64,000 nucleotides of DNA from JAFGXT01 sp963677165 (lineage in GTDB: Bacteria; Verrucomicrobiota; Lentisphaeria; Victivallales; SZUA-371), in assembly GCA_963677165.2 (NCBI GenBank), contig CAXXSX010000002.1:2852001-2916000 (forward strand). The letters are read 5' to 3'. How positions within the stretch are numbered: the stretch's first letter is position 1; each line of letters opens with the position of its first letter. Under the pieces are notes generated by a model. It searched no databases. It worked only from the letters and a program-made list of their open reading frames with translations, and was not told the DNA's origin. Positions 42,256-51,237 of this stretch are shown one piece after another. A program made the position numbers and the translations under genes.

Positions 42256-42931
42256 ATTTGGAAAGTTTCTTGGATTGCTGTCTTTTGACTTTCATGTCGT
42301 AGGCCCAGAGCTTTTTGCTGATCATATAGATGTTGATAAGCAGTCCGAGCAGACAGATAATGACAATTGAGGGAACCAGAATATTAAAATGTTCTCGTTC
42401 CCAGAAGATGATGTAAATATTGATCAGGATAAATACAACCCGGGTCTCGGTTGGTCCGATACCGAAATGATAGATTTCAAACTCATTCGTGGCGGCAAAT
42501 GACAGAAATGAGTTTACCATAAATCCACCGAGGATCACCAGCAGGGCAAAATACCAGACTTCCAGGCTGTATGGTGATATCTTGTAACCCACAAAAACCA
42601 GTGAGGCTAGAAACATATAGTCCAGAAAGTGGTCCATGTAGAATCCCCACTTGATCAGGCCGGTATTGCGTCGGCGTCCGAGTTCGCCATCAAACAGGTC
42701 GGTGATATACTGGGCGATAATCATTAGATTAACGATCCACAGCCAGTGAAGATTTTTTGCGGCAGGGAAGGCGACTATGACATTAATAACGCTCCAGATT
42801 ACTGTCATCATTGTGAGGTGATAGGTTTCAATGCCTTTAGGAATTTTCGGAACGCCCCAGTTTTTTAACCGGTTTTCCGGTCCGGAGAGAATTGACGTTC
42901 CGACTTTTTTGTCTCCTGCAAACCGCTTCAT
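42254..42931 (-). CDS. CDP-alcohol phosphatidyltransferase family protein
   Basis: A 225-residue membrane protein with about six helices. The family signature is visible as DLFDGELGRRRN...GFYMDHFLD (D-x2-DG-x2-G-R-...-G-x3-D-x3-D), with Gly in place of the usual Ala before Arg. These enzymes join an alcohol to a CDP-activated lipid or polyol in the inner membrane. Last gene of a minus-strand operon with a TVP38-like protein, a GT2 and a DegT aminotransferase. Substrate unknown. Confidence 0.85.
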   Translation of the reverse strand: MKRFAGDKKVGTSILSGPENRLKNWGVPKIPKGIETYHLTMMTVIWSVINVIVAFPAAKNLHWLWIVNLMIIAQYITDLFDGELGRRRNTGLIKWGFYMDHFLDYMFLASLVFVGYKISPYSLEVWYFALLVILGGFMVNSFLSFAATNEFEIYHFGIGPTETRVVFILINIYIIFWEREHFNILVPSIVIICLLGLLINIYMISKKLWAYDMKVKRQQSKKLSK

Positions 42932-42955
42932 GGGTTTTCCTCCCGTTTTTATAAA

Positions 42956-43651
42956 CTATTTATTAAGGCGTTTTGTTCGTTTCTGTTTCTTCTTCCTGAT
43001 ATGCCATGACAGCAACAACCAAGCCAGAACCATAACAATTAGTGCTCCACCGATATATTCGCCTTTCATCCAGGTGCTTTGCTGAGTGATTCCGCTGCCC
43101 CCCAGTACGCATGGAATTGCTTCCGGCAGGATTCCAATTAACGATCCAATGATAAAATGGGAATGTTTTACCGGGGAAAGTCCCAGCATGATATTAATCA
43201 ACATACCGTAAAGCGGAACCTGTCGCGCCAGAATTACTGAGGATATACCGCCTTTTTCGACGATCCGTGAGAACTTTTCGACTTTGGGAACATACTTGCG
43301 AACGATATCGCGTCCGCCCCAGCGAACAAACAAAAAAACTACGTAGTATGCCAGCATCGTACCGATTTGTGACCAGAGCAATCCTTCCCAGAATCCGAAG
43401 ATCATGCCTCCGATGCCGCAGAGCACTAGTCGCGGCGCTCCTAATGTAATAAGCGCGGCGACTCCCCCGGTGAATATTATTGGAGCCCATGAGCCGGTAT
43501 TTCGGATGTGCTCGCATATTTTCGGGGCCTCGTCAATTATTTTTTTAAAAGGAGAATGCCAGGCCAGTACTACAAGGACAACCAGAACGACTCCAAGCAG
43601 GATCGATTTCTGCATAGTCTTCATGATTGAAGACTCAACCGAATCGGTCAT
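42956..43651 (-). CDS. TVP38/TMEM64 (DedA-like, SNARE-associated/VTT) membrane protein
   Basis: The start is placed at the ATG at 43651 (MTDSVESS), with GGAAG upstream; an ATG at 43750 would overlap the GT2 gene by 62 bp, and a TTG at 43705 is a third option. The ~231-residue protein has hydrophobic segments, including SILLGVVLVVLVVLAWHS, and the VTT core: LGAPRLVLCGIGGMIFGFWEGLLWSQIGTMLAYYVVFLFVRWGG, then GISSVILARQVPLYGMLINIMLGLSPVKHSHFIIGSLIGILPEAIPCVLGG. DedA relatives of this superfamily recycle polyprenyl-phosphate carriers, which would suit its GT2 neighbour (inferred). Confidence 0.8.
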   Translation of the reverse strand: MTDSVESSIMKTMQKSILLGVVLVVLVVLAWHSPFKKIIDEAPKICEHIRNTGSWAPIIFTGGVAALITLGAPRLVLCGIGGMIFGFWEGLLWSQIGTMLAYYVVFLFVRWGGRDIVRKYVPKVEKFSRIVEKGGISSVILARQVPLYGMLINIMLGLSPVKHSHFIIGSLIGILPEAIPCVLGGSGITQQSTWMKGEYIGGALIVMVLAWLLLSWHIRKKKQKRTKRLNK

Positions 43652-43688
43652 TACGGATTCTTCCAGATCCTCAAGATTTTTAATTTTC

Positions 43689-44426
43689 TCAGATTTCTTT
43701 TCCAATCCTCGCTCCCGGCAGACATCTCGCTTTCCACCAGCGCATGGCAAAACAATCCCTGATGCCGCGCCATACCCGGTTGTTTACCCCGTACTTGGAG
43801 TAACCCCGTACCCGTCTGCGGTCGTTGACCAGGATTTCCACTGCTTTGTAGCCCTGATAGCGGAGAATAGTGGGGAGGAACCGGTGCATGCCGTTGAATG
43901 CGGGAACTTCGTGCAGTGCGTATTTACGCAAGGCGCGGAAAGTGCATCCGGCATCGACGATACGGTCGCCGGTGATGGTATTTCTGAACGCGTTAGCTGT
44001 ACGCGATGAGATGCGTTTGACTATGGTATCTTCACGTTTTCGGCGTACACCGCAAACTGCCACGACATCATCTTTTAGTAATTCGAGCATAGCCGGAATA
44101 TCGGCGGGATCATTTTGCTGGTCGCCGTCCATCGTGATGATGATTTCGCCTTTGGCCTTCTTGAATCCGGTAGCCTGTCCGGCACTTTCACCGGAATTGA
44201 TATCGTGATTGATGATTCTGAGCCAGGGACGTTCCTGCTTCAATTCCTTCATGATGGTCAGGCTGTTGTCCGTACTGCAGTCATTGATACAGAGAACCTC
44301 ATAAGGTTTTCCGGTACTGTCCAGAACCGGAGCCAGTTCGTCCAGTAGCGGCTTGAGGTTGTCTTCCTCGTTGAATATCGGTATTACTACTGAGATTTCC
44401 GGTTTTTCGCCGTTATTTTCTGCCAT
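43689..44426 (-). CDS. GT2 family glycosyltransferase (polyprenyl-phosphate type)
   Basis: A 245-residue GT-A fold enzyme: ISVVIPIFNEEDNLKPLLDEL, NDCSTDNSL, then the metal motif ITMDGDQQNDP near residue 100 and the acceptor region DAGCTFRALRKYAL. The C-terminal RVRGYSKYGVNNRVWRGIRDCF is typical of dolichol/undecaprenyl-phosphate sugar transferases. The usual C-terminal pair of membrane helices is missing, so it may dock on a partner such as the next gene product. A 20-bp gap after the DegT aminotransferase gene. Confidence 0.85.
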   Translation of the reverse strand: MAENNGEKPEISVVIPIFNEEDNLKPLLDELAPVLDSTGKPYEVLCINDCSTDNSLTIMKELKQERPWLRIINHDINSGESAGQATGFKKAKGEIIITMDGDQQNDPADIPAMLELLKDDVVAVCGVRRKREDTIVKRISSRTANAFRNTITGDRIVDAGCTFRALRKYALHEVPAFNGMHRFLPTILRYQGYKAVEILVNDRRRVRGYSKYGVNNRVWRGIRDCFAMRWWKARCLPGARIGKEI

Positions 44427-44446
44427 AGTTAGTTAATTCCGTATAA

Positions 44447-45577
44447 TTATTTACTGTAAAAAGCTTTGATTGTATCACAGACATAGCTGACTTCATCTTC
44501 TTCCAATACCGGAGACATCGGCAGAGACAGCATATTGGAGCAGGCGTGCTCGGCATTCGGAAAATGTCCTTCGCCCTTGCCCATGAATTCAAATGCGGGT
44601 AGTACGTTCAGTGAATGCGGATAATGCAGACCTACGCCAATACCGTTGGCTTTCAAGTATTCCATCAGGCCGTCGCGGTTCTTTACAACTACCACAAAAA
44701 CATGATAAACATGTTCCGCTCCATCTTTTTCGCGCGGAATGATTTCCACTTCTGGGATGTCAGCCAGTAATTCCTTGTATTTTGCGGCAGCCTTGCGGCG
44801 TCCGGCGTTCCACTTATCCAGATGCGGCAGGCAGATACGCAGCAGAGCAGCCTGGATTGCATCCAGACGGCTGTTGGTTCCCTGGATTTCATGCCAGTAT
44901 TTCTTGGTACGTCCATGGTTGCTGTACATGCGGATGTTTTTCATAACTTCCGGGTCCTTGGCCATGGCCGCGCCGCCGTCGCCAAAACCGCCCAGGTTTT
45001 TGGATGGGAAAAAACTGAATACGGCAGCGTCACCGATGGTTCCCAGCTTTTTGCCTTTCCAGCTTGCTCCCTGAGCCTGAGCACAATCTTCAAGTACTTT
45101 TAAATTGTATTTTTCAGCCAGAGCCATGATTTTGTCCATATCAACGGGTTCGCCGTAGAGGTGAACAGGCATCAAAACTTTGGTCTTATCAGTAATCAAT
45201 GATTCAATCTTATCGACGTCAAGGTTATAACCGCCGGATTCCACATCACAAAATACGATGGTTCCTCCCGCGAGCGTGACGGCTTCAGCAGTAGGAATCG
45301 CGGTATGAACAGTGGTTATTACTTCATCGCCGGGACCGACTCCGAGACATTTCAGTGTTGTCGTCAGTCCGGAAGTGGCACAGCCACAGGAACAAACTTC
45401 AGGAACACCGAAGTATTCCGCCATCTCCTTTTCAAAGGATTTGACTTCATTTCCGCCGATATACTGTCCGGATTCGATTACCCGGGTCGCGGCGGCTTTT
45501 AAATCATTTATAATAGGTTCATGTTGTTTTTGCAGATCAACAAATTTTACACTTTTCACGTTATCCAACTCACACAT
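44447..45577 (-). CDS. DegT/DnrJ/EryC1/StrS family sugar aminotransferase
   Basis: The start is placed at the ATG at 45577 (MCELDNVKSVKFVDL), since family similarity begins at VKFVDLQKQHEPI; the 43-residue extension to 45706 is unlikely. The ~376-residue PLP enzyme has IESGQYIGGNEVKSFEKEMAEYFGV, PGDEVITTVHTAIPTAEAV, VLEDCAQAQGA and the PLP lysine in FSFFPSKNLGGFGDGGA, with NSRLDAIQAALLRICLPHL. It makes 4-amino or 3-amino nucleotide sugars from keto-sugars (ArnB-like role). The following GT2 could then load the sugar on a lipid carrier. No strong ribosome site is visible. Confidence 0.9.
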   Translation of the reverse strand: MCELDNVKSVKFVDLQKQHEPIINDLKAAATRVIESGQYIGGNEVKSFEKEMAEYFGVPEVCSCGCATSGLTTTLKCLGVGPGDEVITTVHTAIPTAEAVTLAGGTIVFCDVESGGYNLDVDKIESLITDKTKVLMPVHLYGEPVDMDKIMALAEKYNLKVLEDCAQAQGASWKGKKLGTIGDAAVFSFFPSKNLGGFGDGGAAMAKDPEVMKNIRMYSNHGRTKKYWHEIQGTNSRLDAIQAALLRICLPHLDKWNAGRRKAAAKYKELLADIPEVEIIPREKDGAEHVYHVFVVVVKNRDGLMEYLKANGIGVGLHYPHSLNVLPAFEFMGKGEGHFPNAEHACSNMLSLPMSPVLEEDEVSYVCDTIKAFYSK

Positions 45578-45754
45578 TAAAGTTAATAAATATAAAACCG
45601 CGTTAATGTACTGACTTGATGGGTAATATTCAAGCTTTGGTCGTAACACGACCCTAATAATTAAGGTATTTTTTCCCGCATTCGTAAAAATGCCGAATAT
45701 TGACATTATAATATGCCATGATAAATTGCAATAAGCATAAAGGGAGGAAAAATT

Positions 45755-46285
45755 ATGTTTGAAGGAAATAAAGTTCGACTGAGAGCTTATACGCGGGATG
45801 ATTTGCCGCTGGCACAGGAATTTCTTAACGATATAGATGTGATTTCCGGGATGAATCCAAACATTATTTTCCCGATTAAAGAGGAAGATGAAGTTGAATG
45901 GTACGAGAGTTTCGGTTCAACCAGTCAAAATACTTATAGTTTTGTGATTGAAACCAGGACTGATCAGACTTATGTCGGTGGTTGTGGTATTAATGAGATC
46001 AATACGAAAAATCGCTATGCCGTGATCGGTTTGTTTATCGGCAAACCATATTGGCGGAATGGCTACGGCAGTGATGCCCTTAATGTGCTTGTTGATTTCT
46101 GTTTTAATGAAGTGAACATGAATAAAGTTAAACTGTATGTTTTCTCTTTCAACGAAAAAGCGATAAGCTGCTACGAAAAAGCCGGTTTTGTAAAAGAAGG
46201 GGTAATGCGTCAGGAAATCTTCCGCAATGGAGAGTATCACGATATGATTGCCATGGGGCTTCTTAAATCCGAGTGGGAAAGCTGA
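45755..46285 (+). CDS. GNAT acetyltransferase (RimJ/RimL-like)
   Basis: A 176-residue protein with the GNAT fold: VRLRAYTRDDLPLAQEFLND at the N-terminus, VGGCGINEINTKNRYAVIGLFIGKPYWRNGYGSDAL (acetyl-CoA loop) and VYVFSFNEKAISCYEKAGFVKEG near the end, as in ribosomal-protein or small-molecule N-acetyltransferases. GGGAGG precedes the ATG. A TTGACA at ~45701-45706 with TAAATT 16 bp later is a possible promoter. Acceptor unknown. Confidence 0.9.
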   Translation: MFEGNKVRLRAYTRDDLPLAQEFLNDIDVISGMNPNIIFPIKEEDEVEWYESFGSTSQNTYSFVIETRTDQTYVGGCGINEINTKNRYAVIGLFIGKPYWRNGYGSDALNVLVDFCFNEVNMNKVKLYVFSFNEKAISCYEKAGFVKEGVMRQEIFRNGEYHDMIAMGLLKSEWES

Positions 46286-46322
46286 TCGCATTAATATTTT
46301 TTATTTATATTTTTAGTTGTTA

Positions 46323-46351
46323 TTGACAAATTCATTTTGTTTTGTTATTTT
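46323..46351 (+). promoter_or_regulatory. Promoter of the GH38 gene
   Basis: Perfect TTGACA (46323-46328), 17-bp spacer, TATTTT (46346-46351), about 54 bases before the start codon. Confidence 0.65.
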
Positions 46352-46404
46352 ATTTCTGCAAATAAAAAATATTGTAGTTGTAATTACAGGAATGGAGAAT
46401 TTTA

Positions 46405-48558
46405 GTGAAAGTACATATTATATTGAATTCGCATCTTGATCCGGTATGGTTATGGTCCTGGCCGCAGGGATTGGATGAGGTGTTGGCTACCGGTAGAACC
46501 GCTTGTGATCTGCTGGATACATACCCGGAGATTACCATTACCCGAGGTGAAGCGTGGTTCTATAAAATGATTCATGATATCGATAAATATTTATTTGCGA
46601 GAATGCAAAAATATGTTGCAAATGGACGCTTGCAGGTCGTTGGCGGCTGGTGGATTCAGCCTGACTGCAATCTGCCGTCGGCTGAATCATTCCTTAAGCA
46701 AGCTGAACTTTCAGAAAAATTCTTCCGTGATAAGCTAGGGGTGAAAGCCACCGTTGGTTATAACGTAGACAGTTTTGGTCATGCCGCTACTTTGCCGGAC
46801 TTTTATACTGCTGCTGGAATCGACAGCTATGTGATGATGCGTCCGCAAGAACATGAAAAGAAACTGCCGGGTGATTTGTTCATGTGGGAATCTCCGTCCG
46901 GTAACCGGATCAAGACATTTCGTATCAGTCGTGCGTATTGCACTACAGGTAATGTGGAAGAAAATATCGTGGCTAATCTTGATGCGACTCTTGAGGCTGC
47001 GAACGAGGACGTTGGTCATACCATGTGTTTTGTGGGAGTAGGAGATCACGGCGGTGGTCCGGTTCATCGTGAAATTGAATGGATCAAAAACAATATAAAT
47101 TATAAACCAGGCGTTGAACTGGTTTTTAGCCATCCGCGCGCATTTTTTGACGCGGTTGAGAAAACCGGTGTGGAATTGCCGGTGGTAAAGGATGAACTCC
47201 AATATCACGCGATAGGTTGTTATAGTGTGGTTCACGGTATTAAGCAGAACATGCGTCGCGCGGAAGCTCTGGCGGTCCAGGCGGAACGTACGGTTAAAAC
47301 CTATCCGGGCTACACTGATTCGGCAGAAAAAGAAATGTTGAATAAAGCCTGGGAACGAATTTTGTTCAATCAGTTCCATGATATTTTAGCCGGTAGTTCG
47401 ATCAAGACTGCTTGCGCTCACACAATTGAGGAGCTTGGTTCGGCCTGTGCATCTACCCGTGACGTTATTGTAAATAATATCAGACGGCGGAATGTAAAGC
47501 TGAATCCGTGTCCGGATCAGCAGTTGATTTTTGATAATCTCTCCAACCGCGATTTTTCCGGTGTGGTGGAATTTGAGCCATGGGTAGGATATTTCTGGGC
47601 TACAGAAGAGCCGCTTCCATGTCGTATAACCGATATGGATGAAAAGCCGGTGCTGTCGCAGTATCTGACGCCGGAAGCCGCGATCAAGACCTTGCGTTTG
47701 GCAACGAAACTTGATATTCCGGCCGGAGGCAGAACTATTTTACGTATTAAACACGACCATAATGATGAAGCGGTCGATGTTATCAGTGCTTCTCCTGAAT
47801 TCCTGGATAATGGTTTGGTAAAGGTTCAGGCTGGTAAATTCGGGATTGTCGACATTATTACGGCTGGCAAGTCTGTCCTTGCAGGTCCGATGTCTGTGAC
47901 GGCAATTGAAGACGAATCAGACACCTGGTCGCACGGGATTCCTTCATACGGAACTGAGACTCTGGGGAAATTCAAGGCGGATGCGGCTTGCAGTGTAATG
48001 GAAGAGGGGAATCTAACCTCCTCAGTAGTCACAAGACTAAGCATGGAAAAATCCAGTCTTGACTGGGTGAATTACCTGTATGCCGATGAATCAATTGTAC
48101 GTTTCCGCCTGAAAATCAATTGGAACGCGAAACAGCAGATTGTTAAGCTTAACATTCCTACTGGATTAAGCGGGGCGAAGCGTATCGACAGTTGTGCCGG
48201 TGGCGAGCTTGAGCGTAAACTTGACGGTTGGGAATATCCGTTTACAGGTTATTCTGTACTGTCAGGAGAGGGCAGGGCACTCGCGGTTGTCAGTCGCGAT
48301 ATTTCCGCGATTGACGTTCAGCCGGATGGAACCATGCGTCTGACCTTGTTGCGGAGTCCGTACTATGCGCATCACGAACCATTTGTTCCGGCGGATAATT
48401 CCAATTATCCGGTATGTGACCAGGGAGAACATGAATACGAAATAGCCTTGATCCCGATGGCAAAATACTCTCCTGAAGCGGTAGCGGATGAAGTCGCGCG
48501 CCAGCAGAAACCGATCTGGTACAGTGAAATTACTCTTGGCTGCAAACGCAAGATGTAG
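46405..48558 (+). CDS. Glycoside hydrolase family 38 alpha-mannosidase
   Basis: A 717-residue enzyme starting with GTG (GGAG 9 bases upstream). The GH38 zinc and nucleophile motifs are clear: NSHLDPVW with H10 and D12, and GYNVDSFGHAATLP with nucleophile D122. VGVGDHGGGP, NQFHDILAGSSI (zinc His) and the beta-sandwich C-terminal half complete the family pattern, though it is shorter than ~1000-residue relatives. It removes alpha-mannose from imported oligosaccharides. There is no signal peptide, so cytoplasmic. Its own promoter and terminator make it a single-gene unit. Confidence 0.9.
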   Translation: MKVHIILNSHLDPVWLWSWPQGLDEVLATGRTACDLLDTYPEITITRGEAWFYKMIHDIDKYLFARMQKYVANGRLQVVGGWWIQPDCNLPSAESFLKQAELSEKFFRDKLGVKATVGYNVDSFGHAATLPDFYTAAGIDSYVMMRPQEHEKKLPGDLFMWESPSGNRIKTFRISRAYCTTGNVEENIVANLDATLEAANEDVGHTMCFVGVGDHGGGPVHREIEWIKNNINYKPGVELVFSHPRAFFDAVEKTGVELPVVKDELQYHAIGCYSVVHGIKQNMRRAEALAVQAERTVKTYPGYTDSAEKEMLNKAWERILFNQFHDILAGSSIKTACAHTIEELGSACASTRDVIVNNIRRRNVKLNPCPDQQLIFDNLSNRDFSGVVEFEPWVGYFWATEEPLPCRITDMDEKPVLSQYLTPEAAIKTLRLATKLDIPAGGRTILRIKHDHNDEAVDVISASPEFLDNGLVKVQAGKFGIVDIITAGKSVLAGPMSVTAIEDESDTWSHGIPSYGTETLGKFKADAACSVMEEGNLTSSVVTRLSMEKSSLDWVNYLYADESIVRFRLKINWNAKQQIVKLNIPTGLSGAKRIDSCAGGELERKLDGWEYPFTGYSVLSGEGRALAVVSRDISAIDVQPDGTMRLTLLRSPYYAHHEPFVPADNSNYPVCDQGEHEYEIALIPMAKYSPEAVADEVARQQKPIWYSEITLGCKRKM

Positions 48559-48572
48559 TTTAAATCAAGAAG

Positions 48573-48610
48573 TACGGATGCCGCAATATGGCATTCGTAT
48601 CTATTTTTTT
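48573..48610 (+). terminator. Terminator of the GH38 gene
   Basis: TACGGATGCC / GGCATTCGTA stem (9 of 10 pairs) at 48573-48599, followed by a seven-T tract that overlaps the end of the convergent gene. Confidence 0.8.
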
Positions 48611-51018
48611 GATGCATTACCGAATTTTGCCAGTTCAGTTTTGCACCATTGTTTTTCCGTTTGATCCGGCGCTTTCTTTAGAAGGACAAGTAAAGCCTTA
48701 CGTCTTTCCTCCGGTCTGATTTTATTGCTGGCCCAGAACTTTTCAAGTAGTTTTTTCCCTTCTTTATAGTTCCTGGCTGGAATAGATTTTATCATTAAGT
48801 AGTGATATGTATATGGGTAAGTGTCAAAGAGATATTTTGCCAACAGAGCTTCGCGTTCAATTCTATGGGATGAACCATAAAAACAGGTGCACAAGCGAGG
48901 TCTTGCATTTTCAGACTTTTTATATTTCAGAAAATCCTCCATAGCTTGTTCCAGACAATTTTCAAAGTCTTTAAATGGAACTGCTTCGAGCCGGAAGGTG
49001 TGGGCTTCCGGATAGAAGCCATTCTTTTTCTGAAATGTTTCGCCGCATAGTGTCGTGAATATTTCATCATCAGGAGCAATCGTATAATTTTTATCAATAT
49101 CGCGTTTCCCGGATAGAAAATTCCTCAACAAAGCGGTTTGACCATCAAGAAATTCACGACGTGCTACCTTTTCCCATTCACTTTCCCAGCCGTAAGGTTT
49201 CATTTCCTTTAACAGTCTCATTAATTGTGTTGCGGCCGCGCGTCGGGCTTCTGTTCCATGTATCTCCCCTGCTTTTCTCATGACTCCCGGACCGTGGTTT
49301 GCATTTTTTACAGCATAAGCATTGTTTTTTCTGGCAATTTCAAGAGCTTTATCTTTCTGATTTTTTCTTGAATAATAATATATTAGAGCGCGGTTTGCGT
49401 AGATTACTAATTCGGGCGTATTTTGCGCTTTTCCCTGTTTTATTGCTTCTGCTAAAGTATTTAAAGCGGCTTTATCATCATTTTTGCTTTGGTGATAACG
49501 ATACCGTATACTGTAATAATTCCAGGTTCTGTCTTCCGGTTTTGTTTTATCCAAAATTTTTTCCAACTCGACTGGTTGTTGAGTCATACTAAAACGTACC
49601 CAGGAGGCTGTTCGGTATTTTGATGGATCGGTATTGTTCCCATAAAATTTTTCAGTCCATTTCTGAGCTTCATCGATTCGACTAGCTTTTAATAGAAAAT
49701 CAATCAATTGAGCTTGTCGTTTTTCAAGCACCATTTCCTGATCATTTTTATCCGGAATCATTGCTTGGGAGCATGTAAGTGTTGATACTTCATAGTCTGT
49801 TACCGGGAGTTCAAGTCTGCTGACGAGTAGATCTGCGGCTTTATCGTACATTTTCAGCATATTGGCTGCATTAATATAGTAAAATACTTCCTGAGCGTTA
49901 TTAAGGTTAATGAGTGAAAGAAATTGCTTAATTTCGGGATAGTTTGATAATTTGAATCCATAGGCGCTGCTGTAAATTGTAATGAACGACATCATGCGTT
50001 CTATATTCTTAATACGAATCGTGGCATTTTGGGGGTGTGCGGCTAATTGACGATTAATTGTATTCATGCAGGCCTTTTCATTCCTTTTTAACGGTTTGCA
50101 GAAGCGGGCATAAAGATCAGGGCGCATATCAACCATTTTTATTGCCGCACTGATTTCTTCTTTGTCTGCTTTTCCGGAATTTAACAGTTCAAGATATTTA
50201 TTATGATAAGAGGATATTTTCCCCGGGTAGTAAACGTTATCAGGATAAGCCATTATGAATGCCTGGTAAACTTTTATTCCCCCTGTGTGGCTGATCCATT
50301 CAATCCTGCTCCAACTATAAGAATCTCTAATTATTTGAGGATTTAAGCCTTGGATTGCTTTCTCAAGCGATTTGTAATCCTTGGCTTGGCAAAAGATGGT
50401 TAGAGTGGCTATGAATTCGCCCGGCTGTGTAAAATCTTTTTCATTTTTAAGTAAATCCTCACGTAGTGATTTATAATAATCCCGTCCATAGCGATGATAT
50501 ATTTTTTTATAGGCGGTATTACTTTTTTTTCGGTCTGCTTCTGTCATGCAGGTTTGATATTTTCCAGGACTGCCTGAGTCGATTTTCAGCCCGTCAATTG
50601 TTAGTCGTCTAAAGCGGATCAGCTTATTTTTTACGGTATTATTTTCAAAGGATATAGTCTTTTTAGAACGAGGAGAAAGCTGTAATGTTGTGTCATCAAT
50701 CCATTTTAAATTTGCAAGGAAACTTTTGGGACCGTCTATTTTAATGATGCAGGAGATGCTGCTTGACTGGCTGGGAAATTTTTTAGATAATCGCAGTGCC
50801 GCTATCGGAGTGAGTTTTATTGTATGATTGGTCCATTCATAAGTTGCAATATCTCTTATTGAGAGAAGTGGCGGGTTTTGTGATTCTGCATTATAAACGG
50901 CAAAAAATGGTCTTTTCCTATTCTGTGAGGTTGTTTTCGGGCTGGCTGCAGTTATTGAGGTCATGCTCAAAAACGTTCCGAAGCAGAATACCAGTGTGAG
51001 TATAATTTGTTTGTTCAT
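48601..51018 (-). CDS. Secreted protein with long helical-repeat body
   Basis: An 805-residue protein with a signal peptide (IILTLVFCFGTFLSMTSITA). Residues ~25-160 are beta-rich. From ~170 onwards it is helical with TPR/Sel1-like features: NAAN-type helix pairs such as EVFYYINAANMLKMYDKAADLLVSRL, ALNTLAEAIKQGKAQ..LVIYANRALIYYYSRKNQKDKALEIARKN and a Lys-rich end. No named family recognised. Weak ribosome site. Monocistronic and convergent with the GH38 gene. Possibly a periplasmic scaffold; function unknown. Confidence 0.6.
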   Translation of the reverse strand: MNKQIILTLVFCFGTFLSMTSITAASPKTTSQNRKRPFFAVYNAESQNPPLLSIRDIATYEWTNHTIKLTPIAALRLSKKFPSQSSSISCIIKIDGPKSFLANLKWIDDTTLQLSPRSKKTISFENNTVKNKLIRFRRLTIDGLKIDSGSPGKYQTCMTEADRKKSNTAYKKIYHRYGRDYYKSLREDLLKNEKDFTQPGEFIATLTIFCQAKDYKSLEKAIQGLNPQIIRDSYSWSRIEWISHTGGIKVYQAFIMAYPDNVYYPGKISSYHNKYLELLNSGKADKEEISAAIKMVDMRPDLYARFCKPLKRNEKACMNTINRQLAAHPQNATIRIKNIERMMSFITIYSSAYGFKLSNYPEIKQFLSLINLNNAQEVFYYINAANMLKMYDKAADLLVSRLELPVTDYEVSTLTCSQAMIPDKNDQEMVLEKRQAQLIDFLLKASRIDEAQKWTEKFYGNNTDPSKYRTASWVRFSMTQQPVELEKILDKTKPEDRTWNYYSIRYRYHQSKNDDKAALNTLAEAIKQGKAQNTPELVIYANRALIYYYSRKNQKDKALEIARKNNAYAVKNANHGPGVMRKAGEIHGTEARRAAATQLMRLLKEMKPYGWESEWEKVARREFLDGQTALLRNFLSGKRDIDKNYTIAPDDEIFTTLCGETFQKKNGFYPEAHTFRLEAVPFKDFENCLEQAMEDFLKYKKSENARPRLCTCFYGSSHRIEREALLAKYLFDTYPYTYHYLMIKSIPARNYKEGKKLLEKFWASNKIRPEERRKALLVLLKKAPDQTEKQWCKTELAKFGNASKK

Positions 51019-51167
51019 ACGCTGTTACCGTTTTATGAGTGTTTAAATCAAGATAATGTATGAAACGATATAATTCAAACCTAAAAGCTAACTTTTATTC
51101 TATAGTTGCTCAAAGGAGAAAGAAAGACGCTATTCCCATTGTACAAAAATGAGCCTTGTAGAGACAA

Positions 51168-51209
51168 TTGCTCTTGCTATCTGCTGTTTCTCGCTGTAAA
51201 TATTAGTAT
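51168..51209 (+). repeat. Repeat upstream of APC permease copy 1
   Basis: TTGCTCTTGCTATCTGCTGTTT and the following ~20 bases recur with few changes at 58593-58631 before the second permease copy, so the duplication includes upstream sequence. Confidence 0.7.
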
Positions 51210-51237
51210 AGAGATATTATTTTAGCGGGCATGGCGT

